Assembly (NCBI GenBank): GCA_032718565.1
Contig: JAVGVS010000786.1
Span: 1-64,000 of the forward strand
Origin: Distichodus sexfasciatus
Taxonomy: Eukaryota; Chordata; Actinopteri; Characiformes; Distichodontidae
DNA: 64,000 nucleotides
Reading direction: 5' to 3'
Made by a program: the position numbers and the translations under genes. The first letter of the stretch is position 1. Every line of letters starts with the position of its first letter. Shown one piece after another: positions 40,301 to 48,069 of the stretch. The notes beneath the pieces are model-generated. The model was not told the DNA's origin and did no database searches. It worked only from the letters and a program-made list of their open reading frames with translations.

Positions 40301-43300
40301 AAGCGTCGTCTAGAAGAGAAGGCCAAGCTTGGCGGATCCTCAAAGGCAAAAGTGCTTCACAAAAGAGCTTTGCTGCATTTCTTGTCAAAGCAGTCAATGT
40401 CTCACAGACCCCCTTTTCCACAGACAGAGTGATGGTGCTGCTTCCGGAGCCCGTGACTACCTTTAAACATGTTTTACATAAAACTAAATGGGGGCCGAAA
40501 ACGGAACTCTGAGGAACCCCTAAAACTCCACTGGTTCAAAAGCAGATAATAACCAGGGGGCAGAGTAAGGCTGTCAAAAGTATTAGTTGAAATGGCATTT
40601 TAAATCAAATAAAAACAAGATTTTGGCTCTGATCTGAATCATTTTAGCTAAAATTCTGAAGTTTAGCAAGCTACTATAACGACGTATTTACAGTACGTGG
40701 AGACGCCAAATAAAGGCGATTTGTCTCAACAAAACTCAATCTTTGGTTTGTGCAACTGTATAGATTTTAAAATGCAAAATGATCTAATAATAAACTCACT
40801 TTTTTATTTACATGTAGAATTAAAACAGAAACCCAAATGATCTAACATTTAAAGCCAACTTTTCTGACATTAGTTGAAATAGCATTTTATATCAAATAAA
40901 AACAACATTTTGGCTCTGATCTGAATAATTGTAGAAGTTTAGCAAGTTACTACAACAACGCATTTGTACTACATGGAGATGCCAAACAAACGTGATCTAA
41001 ACTGGACTCATGCAAAGCAAAAAGATCTAATAATAAACTCTGACTTTTTGATTTGTTCATCTATATAGAATTTAAACACAAACCCAAATGATTTGACAGT
41101 AAAACCAAACTTTTTTTGTTTCCATAACTATATAGATTTAAAAATGCCAACTAAAAGGATCTTTTTGATTGTGAGCGTTTTGATTTGTACGATCTAATCC
41201 TCAGCTCAACCTTTCTGGTTTAGGTAATTGTACAGAATTTTTCATGCAAAAAAAGCTTGGTTCTTAAAAAACAGGAGATGGTCTCGGGTTCAGCACCAAG
41301 TTCAGGACGGTGGAAAAGAGGAAAACAAATCAGTCAGTCTACAGTCTACAAAAGTGGCAAAACGTTATTCCGGGATGGCTGGTGTTTACGCTGATTTAAG
41401 ATGTTAACCCACTGCATTGACAGGACCCCTTTAGACTAATTTTCACAAAAAAATAGGAGCCACCCTGGCATGCCGTTTTTGCCACCGTGCCAAATGCTTC
41501 GGCGGTCGTGAGTAACTCCTCACCGAGTTTGTCCGAAGACGTAATAATGTCTGTGGGGACAGACGAGTCCAGATCGGCGTCCATGATCCCCAGGGGGTCC
41601 AGCTGGGCGACATGGTGACCCCGGATCTACAGATGAGACGACGGGGGGCGTGCGTCCCCCACCACCACCCCCAAAACGGGACCGGGCGGAGGTGAAAAAG
41701 AAAAAAAAAAATCCACAAGAAAGAGAAGGAGGGAGGAAGGCGGAGTGTCGCAGTGAAGAGAAGCAGTGGAGATGAGGCAGATGAAGGAAGGAAGTGTGAT
41801 TGAAGATGGAGCATGAAAGTATTTGGGTGTAGAAATAGAGGGAAGAACAGGGAGAGAAAGAGAGAGCGAGAGAGAGAGAGAGAAAGACAGATAAAAGGGG
41901 AAGGGGGGAGCGACAATAACACAAAACAGGCTTATTAATGGTGTTTTCTGCAGAGCGCTAAACAAATTCTCACCAACATGTTGGTACCCAGTAGCTACTG
42001 GGGCCTCGTCAAAATTTACACAACTGATGCCCAGCGGGTCGAGGTTGGCATTATGATGCCCCATGACCTGGAAACAAGGCAACAGCAGTCACAGGACAAG
42101 AGGCAATTACACACACACACACAAAAATCAGACTCAGGAAAAAAAAAAATGCTAATTTGGCTTACCAAAAATACATTTTAGGATAATCATTAGGGGTGCG
42201 CGATTCAGAAAATCTCATGATTCAGTTCAAAATCGATTCACGATTCAAAATCGAGTCATGATTCATAAACGATTGACAATTCAACACATGTATTATTTTG
42301 TTTTCAGATTGCTGTGTTGACTTACTTTTCCCACTTGACTGTGGCAGAGCAACAAAAACATCGCATTATTTAAAAGCTGTACATTTGTATTTTAGCCAAA
42401 TATGATATCGTGTGATGTGCTGTATTGAATAGCAGGTGTAGCGTACGTTAACTTAGGTTCGCAGCGCAGCCGTGTGATTTCATTACGCCTCTGACGGAGA
42501 TTATCGTGAAATTCATTTTTACCCACGGGATCAACATTTTTCCTGGGATGACACACCCCTATCGGGACGGAACTCCGCCCTGCGCGGTACAGAGAGCAAA
42601 GGAGAATTGTAAACGCGCGACCACGTAGCACAGACGACATGCTGTTGTGTAAATAAGATGAATAACATCAGGCTGTTTGGTTTATTTCCGTTTAGTTAAA
42701 TCGATTTTGAATCGCGATTCGATTTTTTTCTACACCCCTAATAATCATATAGAATTTATAATGCAAAGAAAGTGAAAATCAGGAAGGCATAGCTCTCTTA
42801 CCTTTTGGATGGTAACACATTTAAAACAAGAGCAGGAACATGAGCAGGACAAGGAGAAATAATCATTCATACGTAAAAATATACTTACCACAGCAAAGCT
42901 CGCTGGAGCTTAGAGACGGGTGTGAAATCGCAGAACAAAATCTCTAACACCATCAACAAGGCCGTGCTGTTTTTCACATTCATAAACGCGCGTTTGGAAA
43001 AGTAACTTTTTAAAAAAAGGGTCTGTTGATGTTGGATAAGGCAAGTTATACCATGCTCTTACCTCGGAGCTAAAAGTACCACACCCACCGAGAGCGGAGG
43101 AATGAAACTCAGGATGTACAAGCCTGGAATTCTTACTGTAGTTACTCTGGGTAGACGCATCGTACTCGTATCATGCAGAGATGATTTAACTCTTTACAAA
43201 AAGCCTGACTGTATTAAACTAAACTGTGTTATGCCTGAGGTTTTATATTTAACCCAAATTTTGCAAAAAAAGTTCCTTTTTAACGCTTATTTATCATGAC

Positions 43301-44991
43301 AAAAGTCTTACTGTCTTTATCATCACGTCTCATAAGCAGCTGATCATCTTCTAGCTCAGATAACGTCGACAGGTTCATAAGATTTATTCCCTCTGTGTGG
43401 GCTGCTGTTTTACGACCCCGTTTTTAGGAGGACAAAATAAAAGACGTCGTGGTTGGAGAGTGAGCTGGACGTACCTGGTAGGCCCTGATGAGAGACTGCA
43501 CGGCCAGATGGTCCTCCACCAGCTTCTCCACGTTGGGCTGAGCTCCGACCAGAGACTGGGCCTGAGTCAGTTCGGCCAGACTCACGCCCAGCGGAGGGGG
43601 GCTCTGGTAGGCCGTGCCCGGGGGAGCGCCCGCATTGGCATTCCTGAAGAAAATGTCCCAAGACTAGAGACAGAAGGATAGAAGGAGGAAAGGAAAGAAA
43701 GGACGAGAGAAGAAGCGGAAATTAGGAGCAAAGGATGAAGGAAGGAAAGAAAGAGAAGAAAGGAAGAAAAGTATGAAAAAGAACGAGAGAAAGAAGAAAA
43801 TAAGGGAAAAAAATAAGTAAAGGAAGTATAGAAGAAAAAAGGAAAGGAAGAAAGAATAAAGAAAGGAGGAGAGAAAGAAAGAAAAAGAGAGAAGGAATGA
43901 AAGAAAGAAAGAAAGAAAGAGGAAAACAAAAGCAAGAAAGAATGACAAAGTTGGGAAATTAGAAGCAAAGAAACAAAGAAAGACAGAAAGAGAAGGAAAA
44001 AAGATGAGAAGAAACGAAAATGAGAGAAAAAAAAACAATCCGAGGAGAAGAAAAGAAAGAAAGAAAGGTAGAGAAGTGAAAAAGAACGATAGAAAGAAGA
44101 AGGAAAGGAAAAAAATATGTAAAGAAAGTATAGAAGAAAAAAGGAAAGAAAGAACGAAAGTAGGGAAATAAGTAGCAAATGAAGAAGGAAGGAAGGAAAG
44201 AAAGAAAGAAAGAAAAGGAGAAAGAGAGAAAGAAAGGAAATTAGAAGCAAAGGAAGAAGGAAAGAAAGAAAGAAATGAAAAAGAACGAGAGAATGAAGGA
44301 GGGAAAAAGTAAGTAAAGGAAGTATGGAAGAAAAAAGGAAAGAAAGAAAGAGGGGAAATAAGAAGCAAATGAAGAAGGGAGGAAAGAAAGAAAAAGAAAA
44401 GAAGGGGAAAAATAAGTAAAGGAAGTATAGAAGAAAAAAGGAGAGAAAGAAAAAACGAGAAAGAAGAAAAGAATAAAAAAGAAAGGAGGAGAGAAAGAAA
44501 GAAAAAAAGGACAAGGAAGGAAGGAAGGAAGGAAATAAAAAGAGAGAAAGAAAAAAGGCAGGAAGGAATGAAAAAACGAGGGCAGGAAGGAAAGGGATAA
44601 GACAGACGGGTAAAAAAACAGGAAAAACCTTTTGCACAACACAGACTAATATTTTATAATTTTATGGCAAAAATGAAGCATCAAATTCACTGTAAATGAA
44701 TATTTGCTAGTGATGTAAGTGCGCACTCGTCTCGTCTCTTTACATCTCAGTAACATCTCTACCGTCCCGTCTAGCCCGGGTTGCCAAAAGACGTGTACAG
44801 CTGTTTAGCGTGCATCTGGAAATTAAACGATGATTTGGGCGGTCTACTGTAGTCTGGAGTCCACTATCACACCTTTCATAAACTGTACACAAACTGTCCT
44901 CTCCGAGTTTACGTCCAGTCCAGGCTAAGCACGGGGTGTCCTTAAAGGCTGAAAAACCCCCCGATTTGATCAATGTTGGAATTATTTAGAA

Positions 44992-45036
<45 letters not shown>

Positions 45037-47973
45037 AGTGTGTGAGAGTGTGTATGTGCAGTATATGCCGTCAGGTAGGGCTGCAACTAAAGACTATTTT
45101 GAGAGTCGACTAGTCATCGACTATAAAAACGAGTAGTCGACTAATCGGATTATAAATTGCATAATTATAAAATGGCTCCGATGTAGCTACCAGCTTTTAC
45201 ATTTAGTATAAGGTTATTTCAATTTTGTGGTAAATAATAAAGACAAGAAAGATAGTTGACTCAAAAGCATATTTTAATAAATAAGTTTCTTCTCTGCCTT
45301 ATCTAGTCTTACGATGGCTCCTGGTTTTCTGATGGTACTGAGAAAATGGTAACATACCGTTATAACATTTATGAGCGAGTGACAAAGGCGTTGGTTACTT
45401 TACCGTTCTGCGTGCTTATTAAACGTGTAAGACCTAACTATTAAATTATAATTATAAGGTCGATAAACTATAACTTGCGTTTAACCGACCCGTCGCCGTT
45501 CCTCTTCCTCCGACGTCTTTGGTTTTTCTGTAGGAACTTTCTTAAGCCAATCACAAAACCAGGAGCCGTCGGCCAATAGGATTCGCAGCCAGAAGCTGCC
45601 AAAACCCCGCCCCCAAACTGTCCAAACCCCGCCCCTTTCAAACCACACGTGTAGAAATCTCACTCGAGCAAAAAAGCCGCTCGTCGGTAATCTACTTTGT
45701 GCGCGAGGACATTTAACACATCGAGAGGAAAAATACAGTTTGCGCGCAATATTATCACAACCGCGCACTCGATTCTTAATTTTGTGCTCTCGAGTTTCAC
45801 ATTTGCGCTCGCGACTTAGAAATTTATGCAGCAAGCCATTTTGCGCGCTCTAGTTTTGGCGTTGACGTGACGCCACAGGGCCATTCTTCTAGCTGTCACT
45901 GAACGCTATTGCGCAAGAGCGAATCTGACCAGAGTGTGGTGTATTGGTGCACTCTATTGGAAAGCGGTAGTACTGCACAGGGAGAAAGGAAGGAAAACGT
46001 TTCACTCCGTTTAAAAATATGTTTGGCGACAATTATCGACTTATCGACAATCAAATTCGACGGCGACTATTTTTATTGTCGACAACGTCGAATAATCGTT
46101 GCACCCCTACCGTCAGGCCCAGCGGGTTAACGGATGTAACAGCACAGTCTGGATGTTCTGAATGAGAACACTCCCATGACTTCTCTAAAAATACCCAACA
46201 GGGACACCAGCAATGTGACCCGTCACACAAACACACTCTCTCTCTCTGTCTCTCACACACACACATACACCTGCTTTCAGACATGTTCAGACCCTAACAG
46301 AAGAAACAAAACCCTTAAATCTCTCTCTCTGCATACAGTAAATACATGAGACAATGCAGCTGGATCTCTCTCTTCTGCAAAAACACAAACTGAGTTCCTG
46401 ACAAATTAGTCACACGGATGAAGTCTCTGGTTTGAATAAAGCGTCGTTCACTCGGTCGGTGGAAGTTAGAAACTCTTCTGTTGAACAGATTTAAGACTGC
46501 GACTAGCAAAGCTGCTCTCAATTTTGAGTCATGTTTGAAACATCTACAACTGCTGCATTCAGAATTTAAATATGCAACAACGTGACTACTATATTGAACT
46601 GTATTACGTCTATTACATCCTGCAAAAAGCAGAAATGGTTTTTTAAAAATTCTGGGGCAGAGTGTCTAATAGCGGTGGAGCAAATGTGTGTAAAAGTATT
46701 ATGATAAAAATCTTTTACTGTTCAATTTTCCAGAGAAATGTTACATATGAAAGTGATCATTTTCATCTGCCAAGATATTACAGCTCCACATTCATCAAAG
46801 ATCACTTCGTTGCTAATTTAATTCTCAATGCAACAGTGCAAGAAGGTGGGTCAAACAAGAGGAAGGAGGTGATTTGATCTTTAAATCAGCAGTACATGCC
46901 TCTGTTCACTCTTCATTAGCTGCAGTAAATCATGTGTATTATACCACTTATTTTCTCTCCTGTTTATAGTGATTGTTGAATATGTTGGAAAAGAGGGCGC
47001 GTTACGGACCCGGAATGCAGTATTTTGGGCGCTTTCACACTGTGCGGTACATCCCTAAATAGAAACTAACAGGAAGTAAACTTTTCATAGTCAAGGGCGC
47101 TTTGGATACTAATAACATATAACCACAATGTGGTACTTAATACTGTCCTTTCTGCAAATCAGGTTCCTACAAATGTTGGATTCGCTGATCATTTTTTTAA
47201 ACATAAACACGTTTTTTAGTGTTTTTTTGTTTCAGTTTTGTTTTTAGCTATTGTTTTTAGCTATAAACCTATAGGCCACTTTGAAGAAATTTTAACGTCA
47301 TGATAATGCGGTGTTGTGAAACTTAAACAAGCACTGAAAAGATGAAAAACTCCTGATCCATTATCACAAAACACTAATATAAAATATTATCATTCATTTC
47401 TGAAACCTGTTTTATGCTCTTTGCATTTTAATGTAAAAAAAATTCTTTACAAGTCGGAAAAAAGATGCATCAAAAGGCATCGATAATCATTTTATAATCA
47501 CATCACAGCCCTCTGAATCGTAATTAAGGTGCCTAGAAATTCCAACCAGAGGTCGACTGATATTGGTTTTTCAGGGCCGATACCGATACCGATTACTGCT
47601 AGTTAACAGGGCCAATAACTGATATTTGGAACTGGTGTGCATACAAAAGGAAAATCTGTCAAAATTTTGAATTTTACAAAGACCAAGCTCAGCCGAAACT
47701 CTCGTCTCTCCTCTTCTCCTTTCACGCTCCTTCCTCCCACTCCCTTACCTTGTGCACGCTCTTGGGATTCTCCAGCCAGGCGTAGTACATTTCCTCCACG
47801 TAATTGGAGCTCGTCCCATTGAGGAACGGCTCGGCGGCCACCGGCGCCGTGTAGCGCCTGATTGGCTGAAACGTCCTGAGTGTGGCCGCGGGCCTCTGCT
47901 GTGATAGGTTTTTAGCAGTCTGCGAGGCCGTGATTGGCCGAAGACGCGCCGCACAAGTCCTTAAGCGGTGCAT
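10316..47973 (-). CDS. ogdh: 2-oxoglutarate dehydrogenase E1 component, mitochondrial
   Basis: Minus-strand coding exons: 47749-47973, 43475-43663, 41974-42067 or 41524-41626, optional 34919-34963, 27958-28073, 25002-25156, 23023-23169, 22165-22255, 20788-20967, 20498-20626, 19082-19261, 18672-18824, 17979-18081, 17482-17610, 17129-17279, 15533-15660, 14572-14750, 14077-14148, 13414-13539, 13053-13125, 12173-12336, 11539-11693, 10316-10436. With 41524-41626 and without the 45-nt exon it gives 1,022 aa (human OGDH 1,023). The Arg-rich start [13 protein letters not shown] is a mitochondrial presequence; an in-frame ATG at 48000 would add nine residues. Thiamine-diphosphate motifs include GDAAFAGQG and VVVNNQ; the transketolase-type half follows ([34 protein letters not shown]). 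E1 decarboxylates 2-oxoglutarate and passes the succinyl group to E2. [15 protein letters not shown] near the C-terminus favours OGDH over OGDHL. Fish a/b paralog not assigned. Confidence 0.95.
11773..12031 (-). repeat. tRNA-derived SINE in ogdh intron, minus orientation
   Basis: The best-preserved copy of the local SINE. Read on the minus strand it starts with a tRNA-like head (TAGTGTAGCGGTTAGGGAGG, then a box-B-like AGTTCGAATCC). It continues with GTACTCAAGAGCAAGGTACC, a GC-rich body and a tail ending near AGTGACAAATACTCACTCAC. Other copies lie at 4062, 19630/20345, 23592, 32061, 52167 and 63238. Confidence 0.75.
12337..12388 (-). repeat. CA/TG microsatellite at an ogdh splice acceptor
   Basis: A run of CA dinucleotides on the plus strand, TG in the transcript, starting just upstream of the acceptor of exon 12173-12336. 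Confidence 0.85.
12395..12960. repeat. Decayed dispersed repeat with TTGACTTTGACT tail
   Basis: Part of the intron between exons 12173-12336 and 13053-13125. It contains CCTTAACCTTAACC-type runs, GTGAGGTCC and GGTCCCCAC blocks typical of dispersed fish repeats, and an AATAAAGTTGACTTTGACT tail at about 12808-12840 like a retroelement 3' end. Family not assigned. Confidence 0.4.
14752..15330 (-). repeat. Polypurine/polypyrimidine tract at an ogdh acceptor
   Basis: Nearly 600 bases of GA-rich plus strand, CT-rich in the transcript, starting at the acceptor of exon 14572-14750. It creates a spurious 273-codon Ser/Pro/Leu open frame on the minus strand. Confidence 0.9.
16028..16190 (+). repeat. 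ATTC microsatellite with LINE-like 3' tail
   Basis: ATTT and CATT tetranucleotide repeats run into a block around GGTTGCGGGGTTGACCGGAG, CCTATCC and GGCAGGCGCCAACACACCAC. Fish LINE 3' ends often show this combination. It is a fragment. Confidence 0.45.
16240..17027. mobile_element. Non-autonomous hAT-type element (788 bp)
   Basis: Terminal inverted repeats TAGGGCTGCAAC and GTTTCAGCTCTA bound the element, and the inner ends continue as AATCGAGTAATC-like inverted repeats. An 8-bp target duplication flanks it: CCCTGCGC at 16232-16239 and CCCTGCAC at 17028-17035, with one mismatch. No transposase is visible. It lies in the ogdh intron between exons 17129-17279 and 15533-15660. Confidence 0.75.
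17281..17400 (-). repeat. GA-rich tract at an ogdh acceptor
   Basis: Purine-rich plus strand, CT-rich in the transcript, starting at the acceptor of exon 17129-17279. Confidence 0.7.
17640..17962 (-). repeat. CA-rich minisatellite filling an ogdh intron
   Basis: The 368-base intron between exons 17979-18081 and 17482-17610 is almost entirely CA runs. An imperfect repeated unit of roughly 60-70 bases contains CCACCTCCACATGTAACCCC and CCATAAAAACACAC. In the transcript this is UG-rich. Several overlapping false Cys/Val-rich open frames arise here. Confidence 0.85.
19630..20420 (+). repeat. SINE split by a 636-bp inverted-repeat element
   Basis: The SINE head (GGTTAGAGAGTTCGCCCCGTG, then GGTTTGAATCCCGG) lies at about 19637-19704. 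Its tail (GCAGAGGTTACATTTTGTTG to TTCACAACGGCAAATAATAA) resumes at about 20344-20420. The element at 19705-20340 separates them, with perhaps 70 bases of SINE body lost. Confidence 0.6.
19705..20340. mobile_element. Inverted-repeat DNA element, copy 1 (636 bp)
   Basis: Begins TGTGACCCTCCACAGCAAAA and ends with the inverted form (CTGGTTTTGTTGTGGTCACA). Long arms include CAGTCGCTTGTCGC. The internal sequence is nearly identical to 21138-21773 and has no coding potential. It lies in an ogdh intron. The superfamily is not certain. Confidence 0.75.
21085..21952. mobile_element. Decayed hAT-like element interrupted by copy 2
   Basis: The left end (TGGCTGTGTGATCAGAAAAT) and right end (TTGGTCATATCGCACGGCCC) resemble the ends of the element at 23254-23967. 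An internal GTAGATGAGGGTTTGCAACG block resembles a block of that element. The middle is occupied by the 636-bp insertion. Confidence 0.45.
21138..21773. mobile_element. Inverted-repeat DNA element, copy 2 (636 bp)
   Basis: The same element as 19705-20340, in the same orientation and at the same length. Ends are TGTGACCCTCCACGGCAAAA and GCTGTGCAGAGTCACA. TATT flanks both ends and may be a 4-bp target duplication. It appears to interrupt a hAT-like element of the family seen at 23254-23967. Confidence 0.75.
23254..23967. mobile_element. hAT-like element carrying a nested SINE
   Basis: Ends TAGGGCTGTGCAATATG and CGCACAGCCCTA are inverted. Flanks CTTATCAG and CTTACAAG are an imperfect 8-bp duplication (six of eight). 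A SINE copy occupies 23592-23803. It lies in the ogdh intron between exons 25002-25156 and 23023-23169. No transposase is seen. Confidence 0.6.
23592..23803 (-). repeat. tRNA-derived SINE, minus orientation
   Basis: Shares TTTGTCATGGTGAAACAGCA, CTGACCCATCCATGAGGGAG and GGTACTTTGCTGAGGAGCG blocks with the copy at 11773-12031. Inserted inside the hAT-like element at 23254-23967. Confidence 0.6.
24073..24710. mobile_element. Non-autonomous hAT-type element (638 bp) with perfect 8-bp TSD
   Basis: Inverted ends CAGTGTTGGGGAGTAACGGA and AGTAACCTCCCCAACACTG are flanked on both sides by TCTATATG (24065-24072 and 24711-24718). The ends extend inward with further complementary GTAACGGAATAC blocks. No coding capacity. 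Confidence 0.88.
26664..27081. mobile_element. Inverted-repeat DNA element (about 415 bp)
   Basis: Long inverted ends: GGCCATGTCCACACGTACAC at the left and GTGTACGTGTGGACATGGCC at the right, continuing with GGGTATTTCTGAAAACGG and its complement. Flanks are TTTAA and TAAAA, so the target duplication is unclear. Open frames inside are not conserved. Confidence 0.75.
27248..27838 (+). mobile_element. hAT-like element, 'GTAGTATG' family, copy 1
   Basis: Ends TAGAGATGCACGATAATATC and CCCATATCGTGCAGCCCTA are imperfect inverted repeats. The interior (CGAGCCGCGTACTGTCGCAC, ACTAGGTAGTGCA, GGGCGGGAAGTGACTT) recurs at 28985-29405 and inverted at 58440-58985. No clear target duplication was found. Confidence 0.6.
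28081..28330 (-). repeat. GA-rich tract at the acceptor of ogdh exon 27958-28073
   Basis: Purine-rich plus strand ending in a GA dinucleotide run at about 28287-28316. It is CT-rich in the transcript and abuts the acceptor. Confidence 0.85.
28985..29405 (+). repeat. hAT-like 'GTAGTATG' family, copy 2
   Basis: Shares GTCCCGAGCCGCGTTCTACT, GGCAAGGCGCTCTTATCATA and ACTAGGTAGTGCACGATTTG with copy 1, and ends near ATTCCTATGTCGTGCG. Its left terminus is lost. Confidence 0.6.
29776..30517 (+). mobile_element. Fossil pogo/Tigger-type (Tc1/mariner) element
   Basis: Inverted ends CAGCGGTACCTTGATTTACG and GTCAAGGTACCACTTG are bounded by TA on both sides. The interior reads, in a broken frame around 29905-30125, as [20 protein letters not shown], then [27 protein letters not shown]. 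This matches the C-terminal region of Tigger-type transposases as remembered. There are internal stops, and most of the transposase is deleted, so it is inactive. Confidence 0.75.
31755..32060 (+). repeat. Tandem array of about 65-bp units built from a hAT-like end
   Basis: Units start GAGGTCGACCGATATTGGCT and end CCAGTATATATTT. The first two are nearly identical, and the next two to three are progressively decayed (GGTCGACCAACGTGGC, GGTCGACCAATATTGG). The unit matches the terminus of the 'GGTCGACCGATATTGG' inverted-repeat family seen at 47550, 53827 and 61655. Confidence 0.75.
32061..32170 (+). repeat. SINE fragment, plus orientation
   Basis: Contains AGCTAAGGTACCGTCCCCAA and GTTAGCTGCCCACTGCTCGC, matching the SINE body. 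It directly follows the 65-bp tandem array. Confidence 0.55.
33900..34600. repeat. Degenerate inverted-repeat-element remnants
   Basis: Scattered GATACTGATACTTTTCATG and CACCTCATGATATGG motifs recur here and at 37230-37640. These resemble interiors of the 'cgatac' hAT-like families. No boundaries can be set. Confidence 0.3.
34919..34963 (-). CDS. ogdh: ogdh 45-nt optional exon
   Basis: Exactly 45 nt between a TTCTCCAG acceptor and a GTAGGAG donor, isolated in roughly 13.5 kb of intron. With the preceding phase-1 G it reads [15 protein letters not shown]. This is very close to the 15-residue insert found in some mammalian OGDH splice forms (DLAVFKERLRMLTVG). It keeps the frame with either upstream alternative exon and joins the next exon, which begins [12 protein letters not shown]. 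It is too short to be found by open-frame length. Confidence 0.85.
35172..36420. mobile_element. Possible decayed hAT-like element
   Basis: The left end (TAGAGATGCACCGATACCAA) and a right region (GGTATCGGTCGTCGTATCGG to CCCGATACTGATATCGC) are related to other local hAT-like termini. The interior has no recognisable protein. The limits are approximate. Confidence 0.35.
39256..39707. mobile_element. Inverted-repeat element 'CCCTCCAGGATTTCG' family
   Basis: Ends GGTCCCTCCAGGATTTCGTG and ATCGTGAAATCCTGGAGGGT are inverted. Fragments with the same interior (CCAATCCCCACAAATTCATT) lie at 53583-53770 and 61765-61905. No open frame of note. Confidence 0.65.
40583..41240. repeat. Imperfect tandem duplication, period about 287 bp
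   Basis: TTAGTTGAAATGGCATTTTA at 40583 recurs as TTAGTTGAAATAGCATTTTA at 40870. The following text (TTTGGCTCTGATCTGAAT, GAAGTTTAGCAAG, TACATGGAGATGCCAAA) aligns in order. A third, weaker unit follows to about 41240. Confidence 0.6.
41524..41626 (-). CDS. ogdh: ogdh alternative exon, 4a type (calcium motif)
   Basis: This 103-nt exon encodes [20 protein letters not shown] followed by [14 protein letters not shown]. It lies 347 bases downstream of the 4b-type exon in transcription order. DADLD and the following TSSDKL correspond to segments proposed to bind calcium in mammalian OGDH. Its length, 34 codons plus one base, makes it exclusive with the 94-nt exon. Its acceptor is preceded by a long pyrimidine-rich stretch on the sense strand (41690-41900). 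Confidence 0.88.
41690..41905 (-). repeat. Purine-rich tract upstream of the 4a-type ogdh exon
   Basis: GA-rich on the plus strand and CT-rich in the transcript, lying between the two mutually exclusive exons. It ends with a GA run at about 41862-41885. Confidence 0.8.
41974..42067 (-). CDS. ogdh: ogdh alternative exon, 4b type
   Basis: This 94-nt exon has a clean CCAG acceptor and a GTGAGA donor. It encodes [20 protein letters not shown] and then [11 protein letters not shown]. It replaces the next exon (41524-41626): both start in phase 0 and end in phase 1, so using both would shift the frame. In mammals the corresponding 4b variant lacks the acidic calcium-binding motif of 4a. The same is seen here: there is no DADLD motif. 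Calcium insensitivity is inferred from the mammalian variants. Confidence 0.85.
42191..42740. mobile_element. Non-autonomous hAT-type element (550 bp) with perfect 8-bp TSD
   Basis: Inverted ends TAGGGGTGCGCGATTCAG and TTTTCTACACCCCTA are flanked by identical ATAATCAT copies (42183-42190 and 42741-42748). Inner arms repeat CGATTCA motifs. No transposase. It sits in the ogdh intron just upstream of the 4b-type exon. Confidence 0.88.
43664..44640 (-). repeat. Near-1-kb polypurine tract at the acceptor of ogdh exon 43475-43663
   Basis: AAGAAAGA and GGAAGGAA-type repeats run almost without interruption for about 975 bases. The transcript strand is CT-rich and the tract abuts the splice acceptor. 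It produces false open frames of up to 351 codons made almost only of Phe, Ser, Leu and Pro. Confidence 0.92.
44996..45055 (+). repeat. TG microsatellite
   Basis: A TG dinucleotide run followed by GTGTGAGAG variants, just left of the hAT-type element at 45076. Confidence 0.85.
45076..46109. mobile_element. hAT-type element (1,034 bp) with perfect 8-bp TSD
   Basis: Ends TAGGGCTGCAACTAAAGAC and AATCGTTGCACCCCTA are inverted, and identical CCGTCAGG copies flank them (45068-45075 and 46110-46117). Inner arms repeat GTCGACTAGTCATCGAC-like blocks. The interior (about 45480-45960) is CpG-rich, with no recognisable transposase. Inserted in the ogdh intron between exons 47749-47973 and 43475-43663. 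Confidence 0.88.
47550..47640 (+). repeat. Fragment of the 'GGTCGACTGATATTGG' inverted-repeat family
   Basis: AGAGGTCGACTGATATTGGT is followed by GCCGATACCGATACCGATTA and AGGGCCAATAACTGATATTT. One end of an element, lying 100 bases from an ogdh exon. Confidence 0.5.
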
Positions 47974-48069
47974 CTCTGTCCGTTTAAAAGAGCGTCGCAC
48001 ACTCTCTCAGAAACACTATGAGGTGTGTCCCCGGGTGTCCCCAGCGGCGGCTGAGAAAAGGAGGTGAAG

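Noticed and set aside
43582..44637. 351-codon open frame on the minus strand
   Set aside because: It is the CT-rich strand of a GA microsatellite. The product is only Phe/Ser/Leu/Pro, and it runs into a real ogdh exon in another frame.
47722..48000. Upstream ogdh start at 48000
   Set aside because: In frame, but the added residues (MRRSFKRTE) are not part of the family presequence as remembered. 47973 gives the expected MxxLRTCAA start.
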